The notes under the pieces: model-generated
What the model was told of the DNA's origin: nothing
The model's database searches: none
What the model saw: the letters and a program-made list of their open reading frames with translations, nothing else
Shown here: in pieces, positions 51,701-62,951 of the stretch
Numbering within the stretch: position 1 is the stretch's first letter
Layout: the number at the start of each line of letters is the position of its first letter
Made by a program: the position numbers and the translations under genes
Assembly: GCA_020226215.1 (NCBI GenBank)
Contig: CM035233.1
Span: 30,030,027 to 30,094,026, forward strand
DNA from: Sindora glabra
Lineage: Eukaryota; Streptophyta; Magnoliopsida; Fabales; Fabaceae
DNA: 64,000 bases
Direction: 5' to 3'

Positions 51701-52641
51701 TATTGTTAACCTCTATGTTTAAAACTAACAAGAACAAGTGCTCTCATGGATTATTTTGGAGTAAAGGAATTGCAAGGAAGGGAAAGAAATGGAGATAAAC
51801 TCTCATGAAATCTTACTCCATGAAACCATTATGACCTGTTTGGATGTGGGGAAGCCGGAGGGTTATCCTCTATAAAAATAAACCAAAGAAATGAAGAGAT
51901 AAACCATTAATAATTCTGATCAGACAGATAGGTATTCTATATTGCTGGTTCAGTTTCCCTTTAACCCTTCATAGTTACCAAAAAGGTAGTATGTAGAGGA
52001 CTTATGATATGGGCACGCTACTTTTTTACACAATTTCTTTGGAAATAAGCGTTTTAGTTGGTGGTGTCACAAAAAATGCAAGTACCAACACATGGTACAC
52101 TAGTCAAAATAAAGTTAGCCGTAATCTAGCACATTAGCATCCTTCAAACCCGAGAGACAAATGACTGTCTTTTCAAAGCTTAGAGCACCCTACAATTCTA
52201 AAGCTGGTCACAAAAAGCATCTGGCCTAGCTAGAACTATACATAATTGTTTGTCAGTAATCATCAATCACTAACACGATAAAAGCCAATATTAACTGTGA
52301 TTACACCAAACACACAGAGCAATCAGAACTCAGAGGCTATGACACCCCTTATGTAGCGCTCGATTGAAGAAAGGTCATAAAACGCAGAAAAACAAAGTAA
52401 TTTCTACCAATGTATCATGAAAGTTTCAAAAAAATTTATCACGAAACAGAGGTAATTACACTTACCCAGTAGAAATTGCAGAAACCTGAAAGGAAAAACT
52501 GCTTTTTTTGGCAAATTTTGAACTGGGGTTGAAGATACAGCAAGTAATACGCTTAGGTAAGTAAAAAGGGCGGGTGGGTATTGAAGAATTAGACAAACGA
52601 GGCCCAGAAATGGCAGTGCCTCTTAAAAGCTTAGCCTCCAT
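48712..52641 (-). CDS. CM1: Plastid chorismate mutase (AroQ type), six exons, apparently intact
   Basis: Converts chorismate to prephenate, the branch point to Phe and Tyr, in the plastid. Exons on the minus strand: 52641-52466, 51261-51036, 50930-50844, 50268-50125, 49399-49307 and 48945-48712. All introns are GT-AG. The CDS totals 960 nt and gives 319 residues, close to plant plastid enzymes. Residues 1-59 are Ser/Arg/Lys-rich, like a transit peptide. The helical core starts near residue 73 (LDKIRYSLIRQEDSIIF). LSKRIHYGKFVAEAKFQ (213-229) carries Arg216 and Lys227, which match active-site Arg157 and Lys168 of the yeast enzyme. The protein ends LTKEVQVAYLLRRLD, a hallmark of the family. Start chosen at MEAKLL; an in-frame ATG lies five codons upstream (52656). 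The plastid form is inferred from the N-terminal extension. Feedback by aromatic amino acids is known for plant CM1, not visible here. Confidence 0.95.
51471..51488. repeat. C-run followed by T-run in intron 1 of the chorismate mutase gene
   Basis: About ten C then seven T. It lies in the 1.2 kb first intron (51262-52465), which is otherwise without recognisable features. Confidence 0.9.
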
Positions 52642-52900
52642 TGTAATAGAAAGCAAATGAATTGCGTAAACTAGAACCTATTTATCAAGGATGAAGAATG
52701 AAGAAGAAGCAGCAGCAGCATTAATAGCTTGACAAGACAGAAGTTTAGCGGGAATCTGGCGCTATGGTGGTTGGTGACGACTATAGCGTGGGTTAGGTGT
52801 TGAGAGGAAGTAGGTGGACTTTCATGTTCAAAAAGACAAACAAAAATGCCTGCCGCGAGATGCTTAGCTTGGCAAGCAAGCAGAGGCCTTCGACGGAACC
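52642..52900 (-). promoter_or_regulatory. 5' flank and probable promoter of the chorismate mutase gene
   Basis: A short (GAA)n(GCA)n run at 52694-52716 and an AT-rich GATAAATAGG about 45 bases upstream of the start (minus strand) are the only visible elements. The latter could serve as a TATA-like box, but the transcription start is unknown. Confidence 0.3.
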
Positions 52901-52904
52901 ATGT

Positions 52905-53633
52905 GATCGCATAAGCTCGCACGGGCCGCCCGCATAAATTTGTATAGTCGGGTTGCGAGGATTTGTGGATAGCGCACCTTTTTTTTTTTTTAATTTTAAA
53001 AATAATTAAATCATCGTGAAGATACATATAAGAATAATAAATTTAACTTTAAAAGTTAAAAAATTACCTTCAATAGGACATTAAATTGAATTAAATTAAA
53101 AAATTCTTTTTATAAACTATATTTAATTAATTAAATTGTTTTATTTTGTATAATAGATTAATCAAATAAATCTAAAAAATTATATTCTTTCTTTAACATA
53201 TATCTCTCTGATTCTATTTCATCTACTTTTTCTATTAATTTATAAGCTATATGCACAAAAAATGGAATTCGATCCTCCTCAAGCCATGTGATAGTAATTA
53301 TGAAAATTGTTCTGTTATAACAAGGGATAAACTGAGGATCATGCCTCCATTTATGATGACTAAATCCTTATGCCAGGATTGGTGTTAAGTCCACGCAATT
53401 ACACATTAAATTAAAAATTGAGTTGGAATAAAAAAAAATCTCCAAATATATGAAAAACTACTAAAAAATTAAAAAATAATTAAGTTCGCAAGAGCCTGTG
53501 AGAGCTTGTAGCTTATATAAGTTTACTCGCATAAATTTGTATTAAAAACGAGTTTTATTTTTTATGCTCACTTTGCCCTGCACCCTCAGGGGCCCACATA
53601 GACTTGCAGGCAAAAAATTCGTTTTACATCCCT
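52905..53633. mobile_element. Possible non-autonomous hAT-like element
   Basis: The minus-strand right edge reads CTAGGGATGTAAAACGAATT at about 53633, the opening of a common plant hAT family. The left part has the GC-rich wording GGGCCGCCCGCATAAATTTG (52923-52942), and GCATAAATTTGTATT recurs at 53530. The terminal inverted repeat and 8-bp duplication could not be confirmed. The poly-T at 52979-52992 lies inside. Confidence 0.35.
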
Positions 53634-53970
53634 AGCCATTTATGACTTCCTCATCTTAAATATATGAAAGCTTAGAGGAGCATCCTTACCCTAAAAGAAT
53701 TGAAAAGGAGAAAAAATTTTAAAACTTTCTTTTTGTTTGTTCTAAAAAAAAAGGAAAGAAAATTTGTTGTCTTTTAGTACATTTAAAACTTGAAAACAAA
53801 GAAAAATTGTATTTTTATTTAAAATTGAAAATTGAAAATTTCTTTTTCTTTCTTTTCCATTTTCTATCCATCCAAATAATATTTTAACTTTCATGTTCCT
53901 CTTGTTATCATTAAAGTTTGATGAATATATTAAAGAAATATCTAGCAACATTGAAAACAATTTTTTTAGA

Positions 53971-53974
<4 letters not shown>

Positions 53975-54032
<58 letters not shown>
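53975..54032. repeat. (AT)n microsatellite
   Basis: About 58 bp of uninterrupted AT dinucleotide, the longest simple repeat in the window. Confidence 0.97.
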
Positions 54033-54034
<2 letters not shown>

Positions 54035-54826
54035 TTTATTTAACTTATTCTCTATTCAATATAAAAAATTGAAAATTAATTAAATATAAATTCAAAAAAT
54101 ACAAAAAATTTTAAAAGTTTTATATTCCTAACACCATGAAATGTTTCTTGAGGAGTGCTCCTAAGGCTCTAATTGACAAATATGAAATTTTATTGCTTTT
54201 CTAAGTTTTGTCTAATCGTAATTAAATTGAAATGAACATTAATTATCAAGTATCATTCATCATGAGAAGTTATAAATCTAAAAAAAGTAATAATATAATT
54301 TTCCATGTATAAACACCTTTGAAAGCAATTTTACTTCCAATTTTAAAGTTCATAGTAGATTCATGGCTAATTAATTTTGAGGAACTCTAAATTAGAATAG
54401 ACTAAACTTGTATTGCTTTAGAAAAGGGGCAAAACTATGGTGCACCAATATAAAATGAAATAAAAGACTATGATTTAACAATGAGTTGTAGCTAACATGA
54501 CCAACTTGAAGGAAAAATATTTATATAATAACCACAATAAATGTGATGAATTACAATTCTTTACTTTTAATTTTCATTTTAGATTAGCTACTTTGCTTTG
54601 GTAGGTTATGTTGTAGGTATTGCCACCTATATAGCAATAAAAAACATCCATGTCTCCTTGCTGGCAACTCTTCCTAAAGTTCTCTTTCTTTCTAACTTAT
54701 GAGTCAAAAGTTTAGATTTCATATGATTTATGGCACCAAACAGTACAATTCATTTAAAGTGATGCCTTTTAAATGAAGCTGGCTTGATGGATGCAGCTAG
54801 CAATGTAGTTATGAACATGTTTTATT

Positions 54827-54845
54827 CACACACACACACACACAC
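54827..54845. repeat. (CA)n microsatellite
   Basis: Nine to ten CA units. Confidence 0.95.
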
Positions 54846-56304
54846 CAAAATTTATGGTGGTGTCAAGATATGCTTGAATTTGACAATGATTTGAAATTGA
54901 TAAAATATTTTTATTAAGAGTTACCTTAGAATATTCACATGATAAAGATGTAAAATGGGTAGTGTTATTAAATTAAAAATAAACCGATATTTTATCAAAC
55001 TTGTAAGCTTGTGGCATTTCAATATGCATCATAGGATATGACTTATTGAGCAATGATAACAATGGTAGTAATGGTGGAGATATAAAGGATTATGGGTTGC
55101 TTTAACCTTCCAAAACTCAATATTTTCTCTTATATATATGTGTGTATCTATACACTTCAGTCCTCCAAAATTGAAAATACATAGAGTTATATGATAAGAA
55201 AATTATGTATCTATGTAATAATATTAAATTTTATAAAAAAATATAGAAATACAAATATAAAGTATAAGATCATAATTCTTTTATAATTAAAAGTTGTAAA
55301 TAATTTATATATTAATTTTTTTTCTCTTTTCTTGCTAAAATTCATTCTTTTGGCATTTATACATGTATAAAATATACATACACACACATATGAAATTTAT
55401 TAATTAATTATCATTTTACAAATTTTATAGGTTTTTATTTTATTTTTTAATAAAAATCTATATAATATATCTGTTAAAACCTTTAGAAGTTTAACTTCAT
55501 ATTGTTATTTATGTCACACATATAATATGGTTGCAATAAAATTACTACTTACTATCTATTTTGATTTTATCATCCAAAATTTTCATGGTAAAACATTTAT
55601 ATATATTTAAAAAAATATACATACATATGAACTTTATTAAATTAATTATATTTGTACAAATTCTATAAATTTTTATTGTAACCTTTCTATAAAAGTCTAA
55701 ATAAATTATGTTACTACCTTTATAAATAAGTTTCTAGAATTTTTCTTATAAAAAACTTTTTTAATTTTATTTTATGCTTCACAATTTTTATAAAAAATTA
55801 AAATTATCTATAATCAAAATTATCAAAAAAAAATTATAATTATTTTTATTTAATCATAAAATTTTCAATATACATCAAATAAAATTTTACCTACTTACAA
55901 CTAGTCCGCTCTCAAAGCCAAAATTTTTAACCCATCGTTAAATAACAATGATTATTTCCTTTAATTGGGTTTGCAAACATTTACAATTTCCAAACCATTA
56001 AAGTAAGACTTCCTCCACAAGTATAACAATGTAATTATGCAAGGACAAGCAGACAAGAATTAATATGTAAAATAATTCATATGGTCTATTAAAAAGCACA
56101 AACTAGACAATTGAATTGGTAGGACACTCACCAATCATAACTTTAATATAAGTTGAATTATTCCTTTCACTACCCCATTATTACTATTACAATGCTAGTA
56201 GTTCATCAAAACTCAGTAAATAAAGTAGCCATATTTAACTAAGATAAAATCTAAAATGAAACAAAAAAAGAAAAAGAAGTCTAGAGTATGATATTTAGTT
56301 CATC

Positions 56305-56535
56305 TTAAAACTTCAAGAAAACAAATTCCTCAATAGCAATAATTGCTGCAATCCTATTCAAAGTTTCTTTGCTAAGACGTTCATCTACCCCAATTGCCAT
56401 TACAGCTTACTTACATAGAGTAATCTTTCCAACACTCATAAAGCTAACATTCATGTTCTCCTCACCCAATATGCTTCCAACCTTATTGTTTATACTTGGC
56501 TGATCCACTGGTTTGCAAAGGATAATGCTTCCTTT
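56305..56535 (-). pseudogene. PGDH: 3-phosphoglycerate dehydrogenase pseudogene, last part (ACT domain)
   Basis: Minus strand gives GSIILCKPVDQPSINNKVGS, then ILGEENMNVSFMSVGKI and, after a frame break, MAIGVDERLSKETL and IEEFVFLKF before the TAA at 56307-56305. This is the C-terminal ACT domain of the plastid enzyme that makes 3-phosphohydroxypyruvate for serine synthesis. It reads from the right edge of the copia element's 3' LTR to the normal end of the protein. The frame is broken after KITLCK (a stop, then a shift). The upstream half of the same exon lies at 62952-63396. Confidence 0.88.
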
Positions 56536-57884
56536 TGATGGGATTGGGAGCCAAATAGTTGCAGCAAAATTTAACCAATCCCAGTCAAAGGATCCATGCA
56601 AAATGTTAGATTAGAATAAGGATTTAGTCGATACCTTTTCAAATGATTCAAAGGCTCATTCATTAATCACCTTTTCGACTTGCTTTCAGTTGAAAACTCT
56701 AAAGTATCTACACAAACTAGCAAATTACCAATGAACATCCACGACTATTAATTGGAATTCTCCTCTTTTGCCTAGTAGTGCTAGTTACACCTTTTCAAGG
56801 GTTGTGATTAAATAGGGCTACTAGGATTTTTTGTATTTTGGGATGCATGAATAATCTGATATTATTACCCAACAAGTCTAATTAAATAGGTGCACAAAAA
56901 ATCTTAAATAATTGAGCTTTATTCCATGTAAAATTATGTGTTTATATTTGGATCTTATAATTATAATATGGAATTCCTATATAACAAGCCAAAATAATTT
57001 GGTCTATCAATTCCAAATCCACTAGGTTCTAAGTATACGACTTTACAAGCTCTCATTACATTAACAATGATCATAAATAATAAACGGTGTCTAGTAACAC
57101 ATCATTGTTACCCAAGTAATGAGAAAGTCGATGATTTGACTGAACCTATATATATGATCATCATCTATGACCTTTTATCCTAGACATGTAAATTGAGCAC
57201 GAGACATGCATCGTGTCATTCCCGTATAGCCTAATTGAAAGGTTTCTTGATTCTTAAGTAAGCTTACTAAAGCAAATGTAATTGACATCTCATGTCAATC
57301 CATCTAAGCATGACCATACATTTTTCTTAATTTTACTTAATTAAGGGCCCATAGATGTCACTCTTATTATATAAGAAGGACAAATTCCATCTTGATCATA
57401 TAAATCTCTCCGCATGACATGTGACATGTCCAATAATTATCCTTGCATTCACTTAACCATAAGTGATATAGAGTAGTATCAAAATATGAAACTCACATGT
57501 AATGAACCTTGACGATCTCAAGTCAAAGGATTATATTAATGATGATCACTAAAAATCACTTATGACACTTATATAACGATCTATGTAGTGTTCTTAAGGT
57601 GAGTTAGTCTAGTATACAAGTTCTTTAACTTATACTCATATGTAGACTTAATATCTCATATAAGTCACTACACATGCTAGTCTTAACATATTAACGTAGC
57701 CCAATCCACAATGATATATGACTAGGGACATTTAAGAATATAATTATTCTAATGTTATTATCATAATTATATATATTACGTAGACAATATATGTATAAAT
57801 ATGATAATTAGAATTTCCTTTAAAATAACATGATTTAAATTTATAATCATCCATATAAGTTGCTTTAGGGCATATATACCAATA
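56536..57884 (-). repeat. 3' LTR of the copia element
   Basis: 1349 bp. The minus-strand start TATTGGTATATATGCCC has lost the canonical TG; the end is CCCATCA. It matches 61601-62951 throughout, and the solo LTR 3580-5024. A worn purine-rich tract (GTAAGTGAGAAAT) precedes it. Confidence 0.85.
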
Positions 57885-57904
57885 ATTTCTCACTTACACT
57901 AAAG

Positions 57905-58435
57905 TTAATCATCCATGTATCTAATACCTATGGATCTCATATGACTATCATGCTTCTGCTGCATCAGGGCTTTTGTCAATGGATTGACGATATTATCATC
58001 AATCAGTATTCTATATATTCTAACATTGTTTCTATTAATGATATCTCTTATGAGATAATAGCGCTGGAGTATATGTTTAAATTTCTGGTGAGATCTAGGT
58101 TCCTTGACTTGTGTAATAACTTTATTATTATCACAATAGAGCTTTACCAATCAACAATGCTAGGAATAACTCTAAGTTTAGTAATGAACCTCTTAATCCA
58201 AACAACCTCATTTGTGGCATCTAATGCTGCAATGTATTCAGGTTCTATTATAGAATTAGCTACTGTCCCTTGCTTTGAACTCTTCCAAGTCACAGTGCCA
58301 CTGTTGAGGCAAAATACATAACCTGATTGCGATCTAAAATAATCTTTGTTAGCTTGAAAGCTAGCATCAGTGTAACCACTTATATCTTTAGTTCTTTTTA
58401 AGTACTTAAGAATATTCTTGATAACTATCCAATAA
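57905..58435 (-). pseudogene. copia RNase H remnant
   Basis: 57905-58150 encodes KLYCDNNKVITQVKEPRSHQ, then ILQRYYLIRDII and NPLTKALMQQKHD, the end of a copia Pol. Around 58200-58330 the earlier RNase H part (A-E-Y, S-K-Q wording) is read in another frame. Confidence 0.85.
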
Positions 58436-58440
58436 CTTTC

Positions 58441-59400
58441 ACTAGGATCTTATTGGTATCTACTCGTCATCCTTAAAGCATACAAGACATCAGGATGAGT
58501 ACATAACATGGCATACATGATAGAACTGATTACAAATGCATAAGGGATCTTACTTATGCATTGTCTCTCAAAACTTAGTGTCCTTCCACAGAATGGTGTC
58601 TCTCACACTCTATGGAAGGACACTAATTTTTGAAAGACTTATGTTATGTGACATTAACAAGAATCCTCTTTTAGAATCTTGCATGCTAAATCTTTTTAAC
58701 ATCTTATCGATGTATGTACTCTGACTTAGGCTAAGCAACTTTCTCGATCTATCTTTGTAGATCTTGATACTTAATACATAGGAGGCCTCACCTAAGTCTT
58801 TCATAGAAAAATAATTTCCTAACCAAGTTTTTATACAATGTAGTGTAGGAAGATTATTTCTAATGAGTAGTATGTCATCTACATACAACACCAAAAAGAC
58901 TATTCCGCTCTTACTAACCTTTTTGTATACATAAGGTTCATCTTCATTATTAATGAAATTAAACTTTTTGATTGTATTATCAAAATGAAAATTCTAACTT
59001 CGAGAAGGTTGCTTTAATCCATAAATGGATTATTGCAATTTACAAACTTTTCTAGCATTTTCAGGATTTTCAAAACCTTCAAGTTGTGTCATATAGACAC
59101 CCTCAAGAAAATTTCCATTAAGGAAGGCAGTTTTGACATCCATCTATCAAATCTCATAATCATAATATGTGGCTATAGCTAGAAGAATCCTGATAGATTT
59201 AAGCATGACAACTAGGGAAAAGGTCTCATTATAGTTAATACCATAGATTTGTTTGAAACCTTTTGCAACTAGTTATCCCTTAAAGGTACATACATTATCA
59301 TCCATGTCGATTTTCTTTTTAAAAATCCATTTGCACCCTATGGGTTTTACCCCTTTAAGTGGATCAATTAAGGTTTAAACTTAGTTTGCATGCATGAAGT
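58441..59400 (-). pseudogene. copia RT remnant
   Basis: 58610-58894 encodes VLYVDDILLIRNN (intact Y-V-D-D box), then WLGNYFSMKDLGEASYVLSI and LSQSTYIDKMLKRF. Upstream to 59400, broken frames give MDVKTAFLNGN-like wording. A hairpin insertion (58566-58637) follows the SLSKISVLP motif. Confidence 0.88.
58566..58637. repeat. Long hairpin: 25-bp inverted repeat with 20-bp spacer inside copia RT
   Basis: Arm 58566-58590 (contains ACTTAGTGTCCTTCCACA) and arm 58611-58635 (TATGGAAGGACACTAATTTT...) are reverse complements at 22 of 25 positions. The spacer GAATGGTGTCTCTCACACTC is itself partly self-complementary. Confidence 0.85.
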
Positions 59401-60560
59401 ACATCTCTTATTTTATAGCTTCTAACCATTTCTTAAAATTTACGCCTATCATAGCCTTTTGGTAGGTTGTGGGCTCATCTTGGTCTATGAGCAACACATC
59501 TTCATGATAAGTCACGAGAAATCCATATTTCTCAAGCTCATGATGCATCCTACTAGACCTATATGGGTTCTGTGTTACATGAGCAAGTTCTCCATAACTA
59601 GTTATGGAATTGGCTCAAGTTCAATCTCAAGTTTAATGTTCTCTCATTACTCTCGAATTTCTTCAAGTTCTATTCTCCTTTCACTAATTCTTGTGGAGAT
59701 AAATTCTCTATCTAGAAAGATACCAATTCAAGCAATGAACACTTTTTGCTTAGTTGGATTATAAAAATAATATCCTTTTATCTCCTTGAGATATCTAATA
59801 AAAAAATATTTATCAAATTTAGGTCCAAGTTTATTAGAAGTCTAACATCTTACGTAAGCTTCACAATCCTAAATCTTCATAAAAGCCAAACTAGGATGTT
59901 TTCCAGTCTATATCTCATAGAGTATCTTTTGACCTAATTTTGATGGAACATGGTTTAGTGTGAAGGCTACAGTCTCTAAAGCATGACCTTAGAAGGAATT
60001 TGGAAGGTCAGCTTAACTCATCATCGATCAAATTACGTCTAACAAAGTTTGATTCCTCCTTTTAGATACACCATTCCATTAAGGTGTTCTTGGTGGAGTA
60101 AGTTGTGATAGAATGCCATACTCCTTTAGATGATCAAGGAACTCTCGGTTTAAGTATTTACCACCTCAATCTAATTGAAGTACTTTAATACTTTTACTAA
60201 GTTAATTTTGTACTTCATTCTTGAATTCTTTGAAATTTTTAAAAAATTTCAAACTTGTGTTTCATAAGAAACATATAACCATATCTACTAAAATCATTAG
60301 TAAAAGTAATGAAGTACTAATAACTACCTCTAGCTTATATGTTTAAAGGTTCACATACATCACTATATATAAGACCTAACAAATCACTAGCCTTTTCACC
60401 TTTCCCAATAAAGGAGGTTTTAGTCATCTTACTTAATAAACAAGACTCATATACCTCATATGATTTAAATCAAATGAGTCCAAAAATCTATCCTTATAGA
60501 GTTTGGAGATATATGTCTCATTTATATGGCCTAAATGACAATGCCAAAGATAGGTTGGAT
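59401..60560 (-). pseudogene. copia integrase remnant
   Basis: Minus strand gives NGVSKRRNQTLLD, then GHALETVAFTLNHVPSK, LGPKFDKYFFIRYLKEIKG and IFLDREFIS, the C-terminal half of a copia integrase. The zinc finger and catalytic D residues lie in the broken part up to 60560. Confidence 0.82.
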
Positions 60561-60568
60561 TTGAATCA

Positions 60569-61020
60569 TTAGTTTTGACCTTCTTGGTTTATGTTATAGA
60601 TTGGATTTTCAAGGTCCAGAACATAAAGATAATTTGTTAAGTGTGCACTATTATAAAACATTTTATTTACATAAATAGAGCAACATTTGTCTTTTATTAT
60701 AAATGAAAAGCTTTTCTTGTCTAAACAAGAAATAGAAAGCAAATTCCTACTAACAGTAGGCACAAAATAACAATTGTTTAATTCTAAAACTAATCCACTA
60801 GGCGAAGATGGATAATAAGTCCCTACAGCTAATGCAACAACTTTTGCTCCATTTCCAACGTGCAAGTCTACTTCATCTTTAGCTAATGATTTACTTCCTT
60901 TAAGATCTTGCACATTTACACAAATGTGAGTACCACATCCAATATCTAATACCCAAGATATAAAAATAGATAAATTAACCTCTATAACATAAATACCTAA
61001 GTTGGAAGTCTCACTTCCCT
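60569..61020 (-). pseudogene. copia protease and pre-integrase remnant
   Basis: The catalytic loop reads L-D-I-G-C-G-T-H-I-C near 60925-60955, so the D-T-G of the protease has become D-I-G. Then DLHVGNGAKVVALAVGTYY, then NNCYFVPTVSRNLLSISCL and KDKCCSIYVNKMFY follow, the usual spacer towards integrase. Confidence 0.85.
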
Positions 61021-61021
61021 T

Positions 61022-61600
61022 TTACTTCTTAACCTTTTCTAAGTAAAGCTTATAATTTTGCTTCCAACATCCTGATTCTTTACAATGGAAGCATTGCCCT
61101 TCCTTGGCCATGCCACCTTTGGGTTTCAGTGTGGAGGAACTTGACTTAGACTTTCCATCAGTCTTGTCTTTTTTCTTTTTATTCTTAGCCTTAGACTTGC
61201 CCTTTCTTTTGGCCTTTTGAACCATCATAATGGAATTGGGCTTGGACTTTTTCAAGTTTTGCTTAGTAGTTCTTAACATATTAAGTAGTTCAAAACAAGT
61301 CTTATCAATTTTGTTCATGTTGTAATTCATGATGAATTGACCATAACTCCCAAGCAAGATTACAAAACTATGTCAGTAGCCAATTCTTGCTGCAAAGGAA
61401 AACCCAACCTTTCAAGGCTATTGATGTATCTAATTATCTTAAGCATATATGTAGCAACAAGTGTTCCCTCAGCTATCTTGCACTGAAATAATGCTTTAAA
61501 TATATCATACCTCTCATGTCTTGCTTGCTCTTAGTAGAACTGTTTAAGGTGATTAATCATATTAAATGCCTCCATGTTCTCATGTTACTTTTAAAGCTTC
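61022..61600 (-). pseudogene. copia gag remnant with broken zinc knuckle
   Basis: 61022-61357 encodes a Lys/Ser-rich stretch and CFHCKESGCWKQNYKLYL. In the family this is C-x2-C-x4-H-x4-C; here His is Cys and the last Cys is Tyr. The N-terminal half of Gag up to 61600 is short and broken, and the LTR joins it directly. Confidence 0.82.
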
Positions 61601-62951
61601 TTGGGAGCCAAACAATTGCAGTGAAATTTAACTGATCCCAGTCAAAGAATCCATACAAAATATTAGATTAGAATAAGGATTTAGTCAATACCTTTTTTAG
61701 ATAATTCAAAGGCTTGTTCATTAATTACTTTTTCGACTTACTTTCAATAAAAAATTTTGAGGTATCCATACAAGCCAACTGATCACTAGTGAATATCCAT
61801 GACGACTGATTGGAATTTTTCTCCTTCACCTTGTAGTACTAGTTACACCTTTTCAAGGGCTATGGTCAAAAGAGGCTGCTAGAATTTTTTTATTTTAGGA
61901 TGCATGAATAATTTACTATTATTACCTAATAATTCTATTTAATTAAGTGCACAAAAAATCTTAACTAATTGAATTTTATTCCATGTATAATTATAGGCTT
62001 ATATTTGGGTCTTATAATTATAATATAGAATTCGCATATAATAGGTCCAAATAATTTGGTCCATCAATTCCAAATCCACTAGGTACCCTACAAGCTCTTA
62101 TTACAAGCAATGATCATAAATTATATTAATGATCATAAATAATGAATAGTATCTAGCAATACATTATTATTACCTAAGTAATGAGAAAGTTAGTGATTTG
62201 ACTGAACCTATGTATATGATCATTATCTATGACCTTTTGTCCTAGATATATAGATTGAGAACAAGACATGGACCATATCATTTTCGTATAGCCTAATTCA
62301 AAGGTTTCTTAATTCTTAAGTAAGTTGACTAAAGCAAATGTAATTAACATCTTATATCAATCTATCTGAGCATGGCCAGGTATTTTTCTCAGCTTTACTT
62401 AATCAAAGGGCCTACAGATGTCACTTCTATTATATAGGAGGGATAAATTCCATCTTGATCACATAAATATCTCCACGTGATATATGGCATATCCAATAAC
62501 TATCCTTGCATTTATTTAACGATGAGTGACATAGAGTAGTATCAAAATATGAAACTCACATGTAGCGAACCTTGATGATCTCAAGTTAAAAGACTATATT
62601 AATAATAATCACTAAGAATCATTCATGACACTCATATAATGATCCATATAGTATTCTTAGGGTAAGTCAGTCCAGTATACAAGTTCTCTAACTTGTACTC
62701 TTATGTAGACTTAATATCTCATATAAGTCACCACATATGTTAGTCTTAATATATCAATGGAACCCAATCCATAATAATATATGACTAGGGACATTTAAGA
62801 ATATAATCATTCTAGGGTTATTATCATAATTAAATATATTACTTAGATAATATATATATATATAAATACGATAATTAAAATTACCTTTAAAATAACATGA
62901 TTCAAATTTAAAATCATCCATATGATTAGTTTTAAAGCATATACACTAACA
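61601..62951 (-). repeat. 5' LTR of the copia element
   Basis: About 1.35 kb. Begins TGTTAGTGTATATGC at 62951 on the minus strand. The last bases corresponding to TCCCATCA of the partner and the primer site are missing at 61601. Confidence 0.85.

Larger units (their letters stand above)
53634..56304. other. Intergenic AT-rich region, no gene recognised
   Basis: Contains a long AT run (53975-54032) and a CA run (54827-54845). No conserved coding motif in any frame. The 72-codon open frame at 53742-53960 looks like chance. Confidence 0.6.
56536..62951 (-). mobile_element. Ty1/copia retrotransposon with two LTRs, inserted in the PGDH pseudogene
   Basis: Minus-strand order is 5' LTR (62951-61601), gag, protease, integrase, RT, RNase H (ending about 57905) and 3' LTR (57884-56536), the copia order. 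The flanks GAAAG (62956-62952) and AAAGG (56535-56531) are each one change from a presumed GAAGG target. The element length is 6.4 kb. The coding part is only 3.7 kb and broken. The primer-binding site next to the 5' LTR is absent, probably deleted. Wording matches plant elements often annotated as TNT 1-94-like. Confidence 0.88.

Noticed and set aside
56305..56535. Functional ACT-domain gene
   Set aside because: Stop and frameshift after KITLCK, and the rest of the protein lies 6.4 kb away behind a retrotransposon with further stops.
57941..58321. 126-codon open frame on the plus strand
   Set aside because: It is antisense to the clearly recognisable copia RNase H on the minus strand.
58566..58637. 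Hairpin as a microRNA gene
   Set aside because: It is a duplicated piece of RT coding sequence. Nothing but fold symmetry supports a microRNA, and small-RNA data would be needed.
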